Assembly (NCBI RefSeq): GCF_000092225.1
Contig: NC_014158.1
Location: 868,001 to 932,000, forward strand
Origin: Tsukamurella paurometabola DSM 20162
GTDB lineage: Bacteria > Actinomycetota > Actinomycetes > Mycobacteriales > Mycobacteriaceae
Direction: 5' to 3'
Length of the DNA stretch: 64,000 nucleotides
The notes below the pieces were generated by a model that saw only the letters and a list, made by a program, of their open reading frames with translations, searched no databases and was not told the DNA's origin. Shown here in pieces: positions 35,811 to 44,943 of the stretch. Made by a program: the position numbers and the translations under genes. Position 1 is the first letter of the stretch. Each line of letters begins with the position of its first letter.

Positions 35811-36841
35811 TCGTCATGGGGATCGAGAGCTCGTGCGACGAGACCGGTGTCGGCATCGTCGACTGGGACGCCGGAACCCGCACCGCCACATTGCTCGCCG
35901 ACGAGGTGGCCTCGTCGCAGGACGAGCACGCCCGATTCGGCGGAGTGGTGCCCGAGGTCGCTTCCCGGGCTCATCTGGAGGCGATCGTCCCGACGATGCA
36001 CCGCGCACTCGCCACCGCCGGTGTCGAGCGCCCCGATGCGCTGGCCGTGACCATCGGCCCCGGGCTCGCCGGCGCGCTGCTGGTAGGCGTCGCCGCGGCC
36101 AAGGCCTATGCCGCTGCCTGGGATGTGCCGTTCTACGGCCTCAACCATCTCGGCGGGCACGTCGCCGTCGATACTCTCGAGCACGGGCCGATGCCACCCT
36201 GCGTCGCACTGCTGGTCTCCGGCGGTCACACTCACCTGCTACACGTCACCGATCTGGGCGCGCCGATCACTGAGCTCGGCACCACCGTCGACGATGCCGC
36301 AGGGGAGGCTTTCGACAAAGTGGCACGCCTGCTCGGGCTCGGCTATCCCGGCGGGCCGGTGATCGACGAGCTCGCCCAGCTCGGCGATCCGACCGCTATC
36401 CGCTTCCCCCGCGCGATGACCCGGCCGCAGGACGCCCGGCACGACTTCTCCTTCAGCGGCCTCAAGACCGCCGTCGCCCGGCATGTCGAGGCGGAGAAGG
36501 CGGCGGGGCGCGCATTGAACGTCGAGGACATCGCCGCCTCGTTCCAGGAGGCGGTCGCGGATGTGCTGACGTTCAAGGCGATCCGTGCAGCGCAGGACAC
36601 AGGGGTGCAGACGATCGTGCTCGGCGGCGGTGCCACCGCCAATTCCCGTATCCGGTCGTTGGCCCAGGAGCGTTGTGATGCGGCGGGATTCGATCTGCGG
36701 GTACCCAAGCCCCGGTTGTGCACCGACAACGGGGTGATGATCGCGACCCTCGGTGCGCACGTGATCGACGCCGATCCCAGTCCCACCGATCTGCGCGCCG
36801 CCACCGATCCCGGCCTCTCGGTGCGCCGCAGCAAACTCTAG
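35807..36841 (+). CDS. tsaD: tRNA t6A transferase catalytic subunit TsaD
   Basis: 344 residues. The iron-binding His pair is in [12 protein letters not shown], the ATP sites in [11 protein letters not shown] and [10 protein letters not shown], and [10 protein letters not shown] and [12 protein letters not shown] complete the family pattern. It transfers threonylcarbamoyl from TC-AMP to tRNA A37. GGGGGAGGAG upstream supports the GTG at 35807; an ATG three codons later is also possible. It is coupled to rimI by overlap. The end lies 4 bp from the convergent MarR gene. Confidence 0.96.
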   Translation: MIVMGIESSCDETGVGIVDWDAGTRTATLLADEVASSQDEHARFGGVVPEVASRAHLEAIVPTMHRALATAGVERPDALAVTIGPGLAGALLVGVAAAKAYAAAWDVPFYGLNHLGGHVAVDTLEHGPMPPCVALLVSGGHTHLLHVTDLGAPITELGTTVDDAAGEAFDKVARLLGLGYPGGPVIDELAQLGDPTAIRFPRAMTRPQDARHDFSFSGLKTAVARHVEAEKAAGRALNVEDIAASFQEAVADVLTFKAIRAAQDTGVQTIVLGGGATANSRIRSLAQERCDAAGFDLRVPKPRLCTDNGVMIATLGAHVIDADPSPTDLRAATDPGLSVRRSKL

Positions 36842-36845
36842 TCGG

Positions 36846-37325
36846 TCAGCTTCGGCCGCTGCGGGATTCCAATGCGGCGTTGAGAGCGGCCAGGCTGGAG
36901 ATCAGTGATTCGCGGTGTTCGGCGTCGAGATCGCTCAGGATGCTCGCGATCCCCTGGAGTTTGACCTCGCGGTCGCGCTGGAAGGCCTCTGCGCCCGCCT
37001 CAGTGGCGCGGATCAGGCGTGGACCGGATGCCGCCGCCACGGATTCGAGGAGGCCGCGGTCGATGGCGCGGTTCACCTGCCGGTTCACGGTGGACTGCTC
37101 CAACTCCATCGCGGTCGCGATCTCCTTGAGCGTCTGCGGTCCATTGCAGTCGAGGAGCAGCAGCACCAGGTAGGCCGATCGGTCCAGTCGCAACTCCATC
37201 GACTTGGGGCGGGCACGCAGGTGCTGCCCGAGAGTGTTGATCTCGCGCTCCAGTCGGCGTGCCGCGTCGTCCATATCTGCCCCGATTCTGCCGCGGTGTG
37301 GTTTGTCCGTGTTGCGTGAGGCCAT
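36846..37325 (-). CDS. MarR-family transcriptional regulator
   Basis: About 159 residues with a winged-helix core (LVLLLLDCNGPQTLKEIATAMELEQSTVNRQVNRAIDRGLLE) and flanking dimerisation helices. It is divergent from an MFS efflux gene 79 bp away, a layout in which MarR proteins usually repress the transporter and themselves. Starts at 37325 or at an ATG at 37274 are both possible; the second follows GGGGCAG and would remove a basic N-terminal extension. The ligand is unknown. Confidence 0.82.
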   Translation of the reverse strand: MASRNTDKPHRGRIGADMDDAARRLEREINTLGQHLRARPKSMELRLDRSAYLVLLLLDCNGPQTLKEIATAMELEQSTVNRQVNRAIDRGLLESVAAASGPRLIRATEAGAEAFQRDREVKLQGIASILSDLDAEHRESLISSLAALNAALESRSGRS

Positions 37326-37357
37326 CGCGGAGGCATACGGTTGCACCCAACAACAAT

Positions 37358-37376
37358 ATGTATGTTACACACACGT
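37358..37376. promoter_or_regulatory. Imperfect palindrome in MarR/MFS intergenic region
   Basis: ATGTATGT and ACACACGT flank TAC; six of eight arm positions pair. The stretch is clearly AT-rich compared with its surroundings and lies between the divergent starts, so it is a candidate MarR operator. Confidence 0.3.
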
Positions 37377-37403
37377 ACTCGGAATCGTCCCAAGGACTAG
37401 CCT

Positions 37404-38888
37404 GTGACCAGCAACGTTTCCGCCGCGGATCCGTCCGCGACGCATGACATCGGTGCCTCGCGCCGCAACCACCCGCTCGTAACCGTCGTCATCCTGTGTT
37501 TCGGCGGCATGGTCGCCGCGCTCATGCAATCGCTGGTGATCCCCATCCAGCCCGAGCTACCCCAGCTGCTCAACACCTCGACCGCCAACGCCTCCTGGGT
37601 GATCACCGCGACCCTGCTCGCCGCCGCCGTCGCCATGCCGGTCGGCGGGCGCCTCGCCGATATGACCGGTAAACGCCCCGTCCTCATCCTCAGTGCCGCT
37701 CTCCTGGTGGCCGGATCGCTCGCCGCCGCGCTGTCCGATGGTCTGGTGATGATGCTCGTCGGTCGCGTGCTGCAGGGTCTCGCGATGGCGTTCATCCCGG
37801 TCGGTATCAGCATGATGCGTGAGGTGACCCCGCCGTCGATGACGGCCACCGCCGTCGCCGCGATGAGCGCCACCCTCGGCGTGGGCGGTGCCATCGGCCT
37901 ACCGCTCTCGGCCTGGATCGCCCAGACCTACGACTGGCACATGTTGTTCTGGGTCTCCTCCGTGCTCGCGGCGCTGATCCTCGCGGCGGTGGTCTTCGTG
38001 CTGCCCAACGGCGCGCCCGGCGTCGGCGGCCGGATCGACGTGATCGGCACCGTCGGGTTGGCCGTCGGCCTGGTCGGCGCGCTCGTCGCGATCAGCAAGG
38101 GCAACGACTGGGGCTGGACCTCGGTGGGCACCCTCACGCTGGGCCTCGGCGGCGTGGTGGTCCTGGTGGCCTGGGGCGCCTACGAACTCCGGCACGACGA
38201 TCCGCTGGTCGATCTGCGCACCTCCGCGCGGCCGCGGGTGCTCATCACCAACATCGCGACCATCACCATCGGCTTCGGGATGATGGCCATGATGCTGTGC
38301 GTCCCGCAGATCATGGAGTACCCCACCGCCACCGGCTTCGGCCTGGGCAAGTCGCTGCTCGAAGCGGGGCTGTGGATGATGCCGGGCGGCATCATGATGA
38401 TGATCTTCGCCCCGGTCTCCAGCATCCTGATCCGCAAGATCGGCCCCACCTACACCCTGGCCATCGGCGCGCTGGTGGTCTCGCTGGGCTACGTGCTCGC
38501 CTACCTGATGATGGACGCGGCGTGGAAGCTGTCGTTGGCCAGCATCGTCGGCACGGTCGGTGTCGCCATCGCCTACGCCGCCATGCCCACCATCATCATG
38601 TCGGCGGTGCCGCAGAACGAGACCGGTGCCGCGATCGGCCTCAATGCGCTGATGCGCTCGCTCGGTACCACCATCTGCTCGGCTGTGGCCGCCGCGATCA
38701 TCTCCGCGAAGTCGGTCACCATGGCGGGGCACGTTGTCCCCACCGCCGGCGCCTTCCAGACCATCTTCGTAGTCGCCGCCGTCGCCGCTCTGGCCGCCGC
38801 CGTGATCGCGGTCTTCATCCCGCGCGGCACCACCGGCGAGGCTGGCGTTCCGGCGCCGGAGATGGCGGGAAGTACCGCGCGCGACTGA
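37404..38888 (+). CDS. MFS transporter, DHA2 (14-TM) drug-efflux type
   Basis: 494 residues with about fourteen hydrophobic helices. Motif A reads GGRLADMTGKRPVL between helices 2 and 3, and GRVLQGLAMAFIPVG in helix 4 resembles motif B. This is the drug:H+ antiporter-2 type (EmrB/QacA-like), exporting hydrophobic compounds from the cytoplasmic membrane. The GTG at 37404 has AAGGA ten bases upstream. Probably controlled by the divergent MarR gene. Substrate unknown. Confidence 0.88.
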   Translation: MTSNVSAADPSATHDIGASRRNHPLVTVVILCFGGMVAALMQSLVIPIQPELPQLLNTSTANASWVITATLLAAAVAMPVGGRLADMTGKRPVLILSAALLVAGSLAAALSDGLVMMLVGRVLQGLAMAFIPVGISMMREVTPPSMTATAVAAMSATLGVGGAIGLPLSAWIAQTYDWHMLFWVSSVLAALILAAVVFVLPNGAPGVGGRIDVIGTVGLAVGLVGALVAISKGNDWGWTSVGTLTLGLGGVVVLVAWGAYELRHDDPLVDLRTSARPRVLITNIATITIGFGMMAMMLCVPQIMEYPTATGFGLGKSLLEAGLWMMPGGIMMMIFAPVSSILIRKIGPTYTLAIGALVVSLGYVLAYLMMDAAWKLSLASIVGTVGVAIAYAAMPTIIMSAVPQNETGAAIGLNALMRSLGTTICSAVAAAIISAKSVTMAGHVVPTAGAFQTIFVVAAVAALAAAVIAVFIPRGTTGEAGVPAPEMAGSTARD

Positions 38889-38935
38889 GTAGTCGTACGC
38901 ATCCGGCGGCGGGCCGGGCGCGGGATCGTTGAGGT

Positions 38936-40741
38936 ATGACCGCAACCGAATCCCGGATCGCCCGGCTCGCCGCCGAGTTGGATGTGACCGTGCGCCGCCT
39001 CCAGTGGATGCAGGTGGAACTAGGACGGATCGCCACCGACGTGCGCTCCCCGCTTCCGCCGACATCGCAGCCGCCGCGTCCCGTCGCTTCACCGGCGCCC
39101 GGTCCGGCGCCGGTCGCAGCCGCCGCCTGGCCGCCGCCCCCGGGGTCTGCGCAGACCATGTTCCCGCAGCCGGTGCCTGCTCAGTCGATGCCTTCGCGGC
39201 TGACGCTCCCCGGGGCGCCGCAGCCGACGCCGTCCGGTGCCTCGCCATTCACCGTGGGCCGGGTGCTCGCCGGTGCCGGTGTGTTCGTCACCCTCGTCGG
39301 AGTGGCGCTGCTGCTCGTTCTCGCCGCACAGGCCGGTCTGCTCGGGCCGGCGGTGCGGGTGGGTCTCGGCGGCGCGCTGGCCGTCGGCTTGTTCGGTGGG
39401 GCCCTCTGGATGCACCAGCGGCCGGGCGGTTCGGTGGGCGCGAACGCGCTGGCCGCCACTGCCGTTGCAGCGGCCTACCTCGATATCGTCGCGATCACCG
39501 GGATCTACCACTGGGTGCACCCGGCGGCCGGGCTCGCGGTGTCAGGGCTGATCGCGCTCGGCGGTCTCGCGCTCGCCTCACGGTGGAACTCGCAATGGTT
39601 GGGCATCGCCGTCTTCGCTCCGATCTATCTGCTCGCCCCGCCGCTCGCCGAATCCGGCTATCTACTCGGCGGATTCGTCGTGATTCTCGCCATCGCCTCG
39701 ATCGGCGTGCGCCGGCCCGCCGATTGGCAGTGGTTGCACCTGATCCGTTCCGTCGGCACCTCCGCCACACTCGTGGTCCTCGCCGCGCTGGCCGGGCCGA
39801 CTGAGGCGCTCCCGGCGCTCGGTGCGGCCGTTCTGGCGGCGATGGTAGGGCTGCTGGCCGCCGCTGATCCCGCCGCTCGGTCGGCCCGGGCCTGGCCACT
39901 GGTGTGGGGTGGGGTGACGGCCGCCCTGCCCGTGCTCGCCGCGGTGCCCGCCGCGCCGGAATGGGCGGCCGGTGGTGCCGTCGCCGCGCTGACCGCGTCG
40001 GCGATCGCGATCGGGTTGCTCCCCGGCACTGTGCGCACGGTGCGCGCGGTGTGGTTCGCCGCCGGTGCGATCGCCGCGCTGGTGGGCGTGTGCGTGCTGG
40101 TGCCCTTCGTGTGGGTTCCCGCCGCCCTGCTCGCGCTCGGCACGACCGCCCTGCTCGCCTCGGGCCGCGATCCCGTGGCCGCCTGGTGCGGCTGCGCGCT
40201 GGGCGGTATCGGCGTTGTGCTCGCGGCCGGGGTCTTCGGGCCCACCGTCGCGGCCACTTCGTCGGAGACGGTGCGCGCGGCCGGTACCGCTGCGGTTCTG
40301 GCCGCGTCGGCGCTCGGCATCGCGTTCGGTACGGCCGTGGTGTCGCGGATCCCGGCGGTGACTCCCGCGGGTCGGCGTACCGCCGCGCTCATCACCGGGA
40401 GCATCGTCGTGCTGTGTTCGGTCACCGCGCTGCTGGTGAATGCCGGTTGGGCGCTCGGCGGTGCGGACGGGATGCGCTGGGGCCACGGCCTGGCCACCGT
40501 CACCTGGATGACGGTGGGCGCCGCCGCGGTGCTGCTCCGCCGCCCGGATGCCGGGCACGCCACCACCGTGGCGGGACTGGTGATGATCGGGGCGGCAGTG
40601 GCCAAGCTCTTCCTGTTCGACCTGGCCTCGCTCGACGGTGCCGTGCGCGTGATCGCCTTCCTGGCCGTCGGTGTCGCACTCCTGGCGGTGGGTGCGATCT
40701 ACGCGGCGCGCGGCGAGCGCTCGGACGGCGATGCCGGTTGA
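38936..40741 (+). CDS. DUF2339 polytopic membrane protein
   Basis: 601 residues. A short N-terminal coiled segment (RIARLAAELDVTVRRLQWMQVEL) and a Pro/Ala-rich linker (about 38-100) precede about sixteen close-packed hydrophobic helices, the DUF2339 layout. No catalytic motif can be seen, and the family has no established function. GAGGT directly precedes the ATG. It sits 47 bp after the MFS gene, with no hairpin noted between them. Confidence 0.8.
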   Translation: MTATESRIARLAAELDVTVRRLQWMQVELGRIATDVRSPLPPTSQPPRPVASPAPGPAPVAAAAWPPPPGSAQTMFPQPVPAQSMPSRLTLPGAPQPTPSGASPFTVGRVLAGAGVFVTLVGVALLLVLAAQAGLLGPAVRVGLGGALAVGLFGGALWMHQRPGGSVGANALAATAVAAAYLDIVAITGIYHWVHPAAGLAVSGLIALGGLALASRWNSQWLGIAVFAPIYLLAPPLAESGYLLGGFVVILAIASIGVRRPADWQWLHLIRSVGTSATLVVLAALAGPTEALPALGAAVLAAMVGLLAAADPAARSARAWPLVWGGVTAALPVLAAVPAAPEWAAGGAVAALTASAIAIGLLPGTVRTVRAVWFAAGAIAALVGVCVLVPFVWVPAALLALGTTALLASGRDPVAAWCGCALGGIGVVLAAGVFGPTVAATSSETVRAAGTAAVLAASALGIAFGTAVVSRIPAVTPAGRRTAALITGSIVVLCSVTALLVNAGWALGGADGMRWGHGLATVTWMTVGAAAVLLRRPDAGHATTVAGLVMIGAAVAKLFLFDLASLDGAVRVIAFLAVGVALLAVGAIYAARGERSDGDAG

Positions 40742-40760
40742 CCCGCGAACGGTCCGGGAA

Positions 40761-41630
40761 TCAGGCCTCCGTCGCGCGTCGCCAGGCCCGCGGTGGTACG
40801 CCGAACCGGCGGGCGAAGGCGCGGCTGAACCCTGCTTCGGACCCGTAACCCACGGTGCGCCCCACGTCACCGACCGGCAACGCGGAATCGCGCAGCAACT
40901 CCGCGGCTCGGTCCAATCGGCGGTCCGCGACGTAGCCGGCAGGGGCCACGCCGAGCAGCCGGGTGAACCGGGCGGCGAAAGCCGACCGCGAGAGCAGTGC
41001 GATCCGCGCCAGCTCGGCCACCGTCCACTGTCGCTCGGGATGGGCGTGGATCGCGGTCAACGCCGGACCGATGTGCTGGTCCATCGCCGCTGTGAGCCAC
41101 CCCGGCCTTGACGTGGAACCCGTTGCCGCCCAGTGTCGCAGTGCGTGAATGAACAGTAGGTCGAGGATTCGGGCGGACATCACGTCGCCGCCCGGCCGCG
41201 GCAGACGCGCTTCATCGAGCAGTAGATCCATACTCAGCGGCAGCCACTGCGATCCGGGGTCGTCTGCCGCGCACCGGATCACCGGTGGAAGCACCGCGAG
41301 AACGGGATCGGCCACCGGTGAGTCGACGTCGAATTCTCCACGCACCCATTCGGTTTCACCACGGCCGCGAACGCTGTGATCGTCGCCGCGGGCCAGGAGT
41401 AGGAGGTCGCCGGGATTCAACCCGACCTGCTGGTCGGCCACCGTCACCGTGAGACCGGCAGTCACGGCGAGGTACACCACGCGCCGACCCGAGGCGCGAT
41501 GGGTGAAGCCGTGTGCGCGTGCGAAGCGCGCCGCGCGGACGCCACGCAGGCGTACCGATCGCAAAAGTTCCGACAGGGCATCCGGTGGTGCATCTGGACG
41601 ATCTGCAAAGAACTGCATCGAATCAGGCAT
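40761..41630 (-). CDS. AraC-family transcriptional regulator with cupin-like sensor domain
   Basis: 289 residues. The N-terminal about 170 form a cupin-type sensor (VVYLAVTAGLTVTVADQQVGLNPGDLLLLARGDDHSVRG). The C-terminal about 100 hold two HTH units (WTVAELARIALLSRSAFAARFTRLLG and GRTVGYGSEAGFSRAFARRFG). This matches the AraC cupin_6 subgroup, regulators that often sit beside the hydrolase or oxidoreductase gene they activate. It is divergent from such a hydrolase, with 73 bp between. ATGs at 41630 and 41618 are both possible. Confidence 0.88.
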   Translation of the reverse strand: MPDSMQFFADRPDAPPDALSELLRSVRLRGVRAARFARAHGFTHRASGRRVVYLAVTAGLTVTVADQQVGLNPGDLLLLARGDDHSVRGRGETEWVRGEFDVDSPVADPVLAVLPPVIRCAADDPGSQWLPLSMDLLLDEARLPRPGGDVMSARILDLLFIHALRHWAATGSTSRPGWLTAAMDQHIGPALTAIHAHPERQWTVAELARIALLSRSAFAARFTRLLGVAPAGYVADRRLDRAAELLRDSALPVGDVGRTVGYGSEAGFSRAFARRFGVPPRAWRRATEA

Positions 41631-41703
41631 GTTGATTGACTGAACATCCTTCTACTCTGGGTTGGGCACAGCATAGTGTTCAACTGACCGAAGGGCATAC
41701 GCA

Positions 41704-42399
41704 ATGACTGACAAGCCGACCATCGTCCTCGTTCATGGGTTCTGGGGCGGCGCCGCTCACTGGGCCGGAGTGATCGTCGAACTCCGCAAGCGGGGCTACC
41801 CCGAGCTTCGGGCGGTGGAGAACCCGTTGACCTCCCTGCAGGACGACGCCGAGCGCACCCGGAAGATGGTGGCGCAGGTGGAGGGGCCGGTGATCTTGGT
41901 GGGGCACTCGTACGGCGGTGCCGTGATCACCGAAGCCGGCAACCAGCCGAACGTGGTGGGGCTGGTGTACGTCGCCGCGTTCGCCCCGGATGCGGGGGAG
42001 AGCCCCGGCGGGATCACTCAGGAGAACCCGCCGGCCGGTGCCGCGGCGCTTGCTCCCGATTCCGACGGCTACCTGTGGATCAAGCAGGATCTGTTCCACG
42101 AGAATTTCGCTCAGGATCTGTCGGCCGATGATGCGCTGGTCATGGCGGTCACCCAGAAGGCGCCGCTGGCATCCACGTTCGGCGATGCGGTCACCGATCC
42201 GGCCTGGCGGCACAAGCCGAGCTGGTACCAGGTGTCGACGGAGGATCGGATGATCCACCCCGACAACGAGCGGCGCATGGCCGAACGGATCAATCCGCGC
42301 GGTGTCATCGAATTGGACGCCAGTCATGCCTCGCTGGCTTCGCACCCGGCGGCGATCGCCGATCTGATCGACGCCGCCGTAGCGGGGACCGCGAGCTAG
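41704..42399 (+). CDS. Alpha/beta hydrolase (EstC/salicylate-esterase-like)
   Basis: 231 residues. IVLVHGFWGGAAHW (oxyanion), VGHSYGG (nucleophile Ser), the acid in VSTEDRMIHPD and the histidine in DASHASLASHP make a full triad. The pattern is that of plant-type methylesterase-like and EstC hydrolases. Likely regulated by the divergent AraC gene. The last codons lie in the first copy of a 26-bp tandem duplication, so the stop codon is duplicated downstream. Substrate unknown. Confidence 0.88.
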   Translation: MTDKPTIVLVHGFWGGAAHWAGVIVELRKRGYPELRAVENPLTSLQDDAERTRKMVAQVEGPVILVGHSYGGAVITEAGNQPNVVGLVYVAAFAPDAGESPGGITQENPPAGAAALAPDSDGYLWIKQDLFHENFAQDLSADDALVMAVTQKAPLASTFGDAVTDPAWRHKPSWYQVSTEDRMIHPDNERRMAERINPRGVIELDASHASLASHPAAIADLIDAAVAGTAS

Positions 42400-42427
42400 T
42401 CGCCGTAGCGGGGACCGCGAGCTAGTC
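42376..42427. repeat. 26-bp perfect tandem duplication spanning two convergent gene ends
   Basis: 42376-42401 and 42402-42427 are identical; each begins GCCGTAGCGG and ends GAGCTAGTC. The first copy holds the stop codon of the hydrolase, the second that of the convergent MarR gene. Confidence 0.95.
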
Positions 42428-42898
42428 GCCCGGATTCTCTTCGCCGCAGAGGTATTCACCCACCTGGCAGGTGGCGACCTCGGCGCGGAGCACGGCCCGC
42501 TGGGTGGGGCGGGCGTCGCAGTAGCGGCGCCCGCCCTCCTCGGTGATCGCGGTGAACACCGACCGCCGGTCGGATGAGCACATCGTCCGGATGGCGAGGC
42601 CGTCGCGTTCGAGCCGGGCGACCAGGCGTGAGAGAGCGGATTGGGACAGGTGGACCCGATCGGCGAGGTCGGCCATGCGCAGTCCGCTCGCGCCGGCGCG
42701 TGAGAGCTGTTCGAGGACCTCGAATTCGGATGAGGTCAGGTCGTGGGCGCTGAGTGCCCGGTCGAGTGCGCAGGACATCCGCGAGTAGTCGCGCATCAGC
42801 TGATGCCACTGCGCGGCCAGCGCCTCGTCCGCTGCGGAATCCGCCGAGGCCGGGGATGCGGGCCGGGGCGTGATGCCGCTTTTGACCGTCATGGCCAC
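42422..42898 (-). CDS. MarR-family regulator with several cysteines
   Basis: 158 residues. The winged-helix core is LTSSEFEVLEQLSRAGASGLRMADLADRVHLSQSALSRLVARLERDGLA, followed by the wing CSSDRRSVFTAIT. Five cysteines (in MSCAL, TMCSS, RYCDA, TCQVG and YLCGE) are more than usual and could allow thiol-based sensing. It is divergent from an MFS exporter and probably represses it through the inverted repeat between them. ATGs at 42898 and 42892 both fit. The stop codon lies in the 26-bp duplication. Confidence 0.85.
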   Translation of the reverse strand: MAMTVKSGITPRPASPASADSAADEALAAQWHQLMRDYSRMSCALDRALSAHDLTSSEFEVLEQLSRAGASGLRMADLADRVHLSQSALSRLVARLERDGLAIRTMCSSDRRSVFTAITEEGGRRYCDARPTQRAVLRAEVATCQVGEYLCGEENPGD

Positions 42899-42937
42899 AT
42901 GCTACACCGGACCCGCGCAAAATATTCCTGAGAAATA

Positions 42938-42951
42938 AATGTAGACACATT
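42938..42951. promoter_or_regulatory. Candidate MarR operator
   Basis: AATGT and ACATT flank AGAC, a perfect inverted repeat in an AT-rich divergent promoter. It lies 40 bp before the MarR ATG and next to the MFS start, typical of an autoregulated MarR/efflux pair. Confidence 0.45.
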
Positions 42952-42957
42952 CAATGC

Positions 42958-44484
42958 ATGCGCATAGAGTTCTCGCTCGTGACCACCACACACGAGAACC
43001 CGACCGCACCCACCGGGCCCGGCGCATCGTCGCTGCACGTGACGTCGCCGACCGGATGGACCTCACGCACCTGGCTCCTGTTGCTCGTCCTCTGCGGCGC
43101 GCTCTTCCTGGACGCCCTCGATATCTCGATGGTGGGTGTGGCACTGCCCTCCATCAAAGCGTCACTCGGCATGGAACCCGCTGCCCTGCAGTGGATCGTC
43201 TCGGGCTATGTGCTCGGGTACGGCGGACTGCTGCTGCTCGGCGGCCGCGCCGCCGATCTGCTCGGCCGGCGACCGGTGTTCCTCGGCGCCGTGCTGGTCT
43301 TCGGTATCGCGTCCGTCGCGACCGCGTTCATCGACGTACCGGCGGTGCTGATCGCACTGCGTTTCGTCAAGGGTGTGGCCGCAGCCTTCACCGTGCCCGC
43401 GGGCCTGTCGATCATCACCACCACGTTCGCCGAGGGGCCCGCCCGCAACAAGGCCTTCTCCATCTACACCGTGTGCGGTGCCTCCGGCTTCTCGCTCGGC
43501 CTCGTCTTCGGGGGTCTGCTCACCGAGGTGTCCTATCGCCTCACGCTGCTCTTCCCCGGACCCGTCGCCCTGGCGCTGGTCGTGCTCGGCTGGAAGGTGA
43601 TCCCGAAGACCGCGCCGGCGGAGAAATTCACCATGCGGCGCTTCGATGTGGCCGGCGCTCTCACTTCGACCGGCGCGTTGCTGATCCTCGTCTACACCGT
43701 GGTGCAGGCGCCGGGCCTGGGATGGACTTCGGCCACCGTGCTCACTCTGTTCACCGTCTCGGCGCTGCTCGCCGTGGCCTTCGTGGTGATCGAGATCAAG
43801 CACCCGCACCCGCTGGTGCGCCTGTCGATCCTGAAGTCGGTGCGGCTGGTGCACGCGAACCTCGCCGGGTTCGTCATGTTCGGCGGCTACGCGGCCTTCC
43901 AGTTCCTGGTCACCCTCTATGTACAGGATTCGCTCGGCTGGAGCCCCGTCGCGATGTCGCTGGCCTTCCTGTCCGCGGGTCTGCTCGTGGTGGCGTCGGC
44001 AACCAAGATCGACGCCGTACTGGACCGAGTGAACAGCACCGTGTTGGTCGCGGTGGGCCTGCTCGCCTTCCTCGGCGCATACGCCTGGTTCCTGCGAGCC
44101 GAGCCGGGTGCCAGCTACTGGGTGTTCCTGTTCCCGACCATCTTGTTGCTGGGCGTGGGCTTCGCGCTCACCTTCCCCGCGGTGAACTCCCAGGCAACCG
44201 AGGGTGTGGACGACGACGAACAGGGCCTGGCATCGGGTCTGCTGAACACCTTCATCCAGGTGGGCGGTGCCGTGATGATGGCCGTGGTCACCGCGATCAC
44301 CACCAGCGGCCATATCGCGGCGGAGCCGGGACAGCTGCTCCCGGGAATGACCACGGCGGTGGCCGTGATCGTCGGCCTCACGCTGATCGGGATCGCCGGT
44401 ACCGCAGCGGTGCTCGGTCTCGCTCGGCCCCGGGCGCTCACCGAGCCCGACGCCGTCGCAGCGCCGACAGTGCCGCGTCCGTGA
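42958..44484 (+). CDS. MFS transporter, DHA2 (14-TM) type
   Basis: 508 residues with about fourteen helices. LDALDISMVGVALPSI in helix 1 and motif A GGRAADLLGRRPVF mark the DHA2 drug-antiporter group. Starts at the ATG 42958 or the GTG 42979; the first lies very close to the operator, so the second is quite possible. Its last 47 bp overlap the convergent small membrane-protein gene. Substrate unknown; regulation by the adjacent MarR gene is inferred. Confidence 0.87.
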   Translation: MRIEFSLVTTTHENPTAPTGPGASSLHVTSPTGWTSRTWLLLLVLCGALFLDALDISMVGVALPSIKASLGMEPAALQWIVSGYVLGYGGLLLLGGRAADLLGRRPVFLGAVLVFGIASVATAFIDVPAVLIALRFVKGVAAAFTVPAGLSIITTTFAEGPARNKAFSIYTVCGASGFSLGLVFGGLLTEVSYRLTLLFPGPVALALVVLGWKVIPKTAPAEKFTMRRFDVAGALTSTGALLILVYTVVQAPGLGWTSATVLTLFTVSALLAVAFVVIEIKHPHPLVRLSILKSVRLVHANLAGFVMFGGYAAFQFLVTLYVQDSLGWSPVAMSLAFLSAGLLVVASATKIDAVLDRVNSTVLVAVGLLAFLGAYAWFLRAEPGASYWVFLFPTILLLGVGFALTFPAVNSQATEGVDDDEQGLASGLLNTFIQVGGAVMMAVVTAITTSGHIAAEPGQLLPGMTTAVAVIVGLTLIGIAGTAAVLGLARPRALTEPDAVAAPTVPRP

Positions 44485-44866
44485 TGCCCACGGCCGCATA
44501 GGCGCCGGTGATCGAGATCATCGACCGTGCGGCTCGTCGCGTCTCTGCATCGGAGGTCGCGGCGAGCCGCATCGCGCCGTTCAGGGTGTCGGTCACATCG
44601 ATCAGCAGCCCCAGGCGGCGCCAGCGCCTGCGGGTCGCGGCGTCGGCACCCAGATAGCCCAGGCCGATCGCCAGCGCGCGCACCCCGAACACCCCGATGA
44701 GGTACTCAGTGTGCGGGGTCGCGAGCGAGGGCGCTCCCGCTGCCCGCAGATTCGCGCGCGGTGCGGCGACGGCGGCTGCGCCCCAGGCGATCCGGCCGGC
44801 CGCCATCGCGACGAACACAGGGGAAAGACGACCGGCGTCGTCTGTGTCGGTGATCATGATCGCCAT
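44438..44866 (-). CDS. Small membrane protein, unknown function
   Basis: 142 residues with about four hydrophobic stretches (VFVAMAAGRIAWGAAAVAA, YLIGVFGVRALAIGLGYLG, a middle helix and ITGAYAAVGITDAAL). This layout resembles DUF4267-type small membrane proteins of actinobacteria; I cannot confirm the family. It overlaps the convergent MFS gene by 47 bp and is divergent from the XRE regulator, which may control it. Confidence 0.6.
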   Translation of the reverse strand: MAIMITDTDDAGRLSPVFVAMAAGRIAWGAAAVAAPRANLRAAGAPSLATPHTEYLIGVFGVRALAIGLGYLGADAATRRRWRRLGLLIDVTDTLNGAMRLAATSDAETRRAARSMISITGAYAAVGITDAALSALRRRRAR

Positions 44867-44892
44867 GCTGCCGCGCGAACGGGCGCCTGTCG

Positions 44893-44909
44893 ATTACCCG
44901 TAAGGTAAT
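44893..44909. promoter_or_regulatory. Inverted repeat in divergent promoter of XRE regulator
   Basis: ATTACC and GGTAAT flank CGTAA in the 77 bp between the divergent starts. This is a candidate autoregulatory site; MmyB-type regulators often control a divergent neighbour. Confidence 0.4.
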
Positions 44910-44943
44910 GCGCCTGACTACCTTCGCGGCCTATCGTCGGGAC

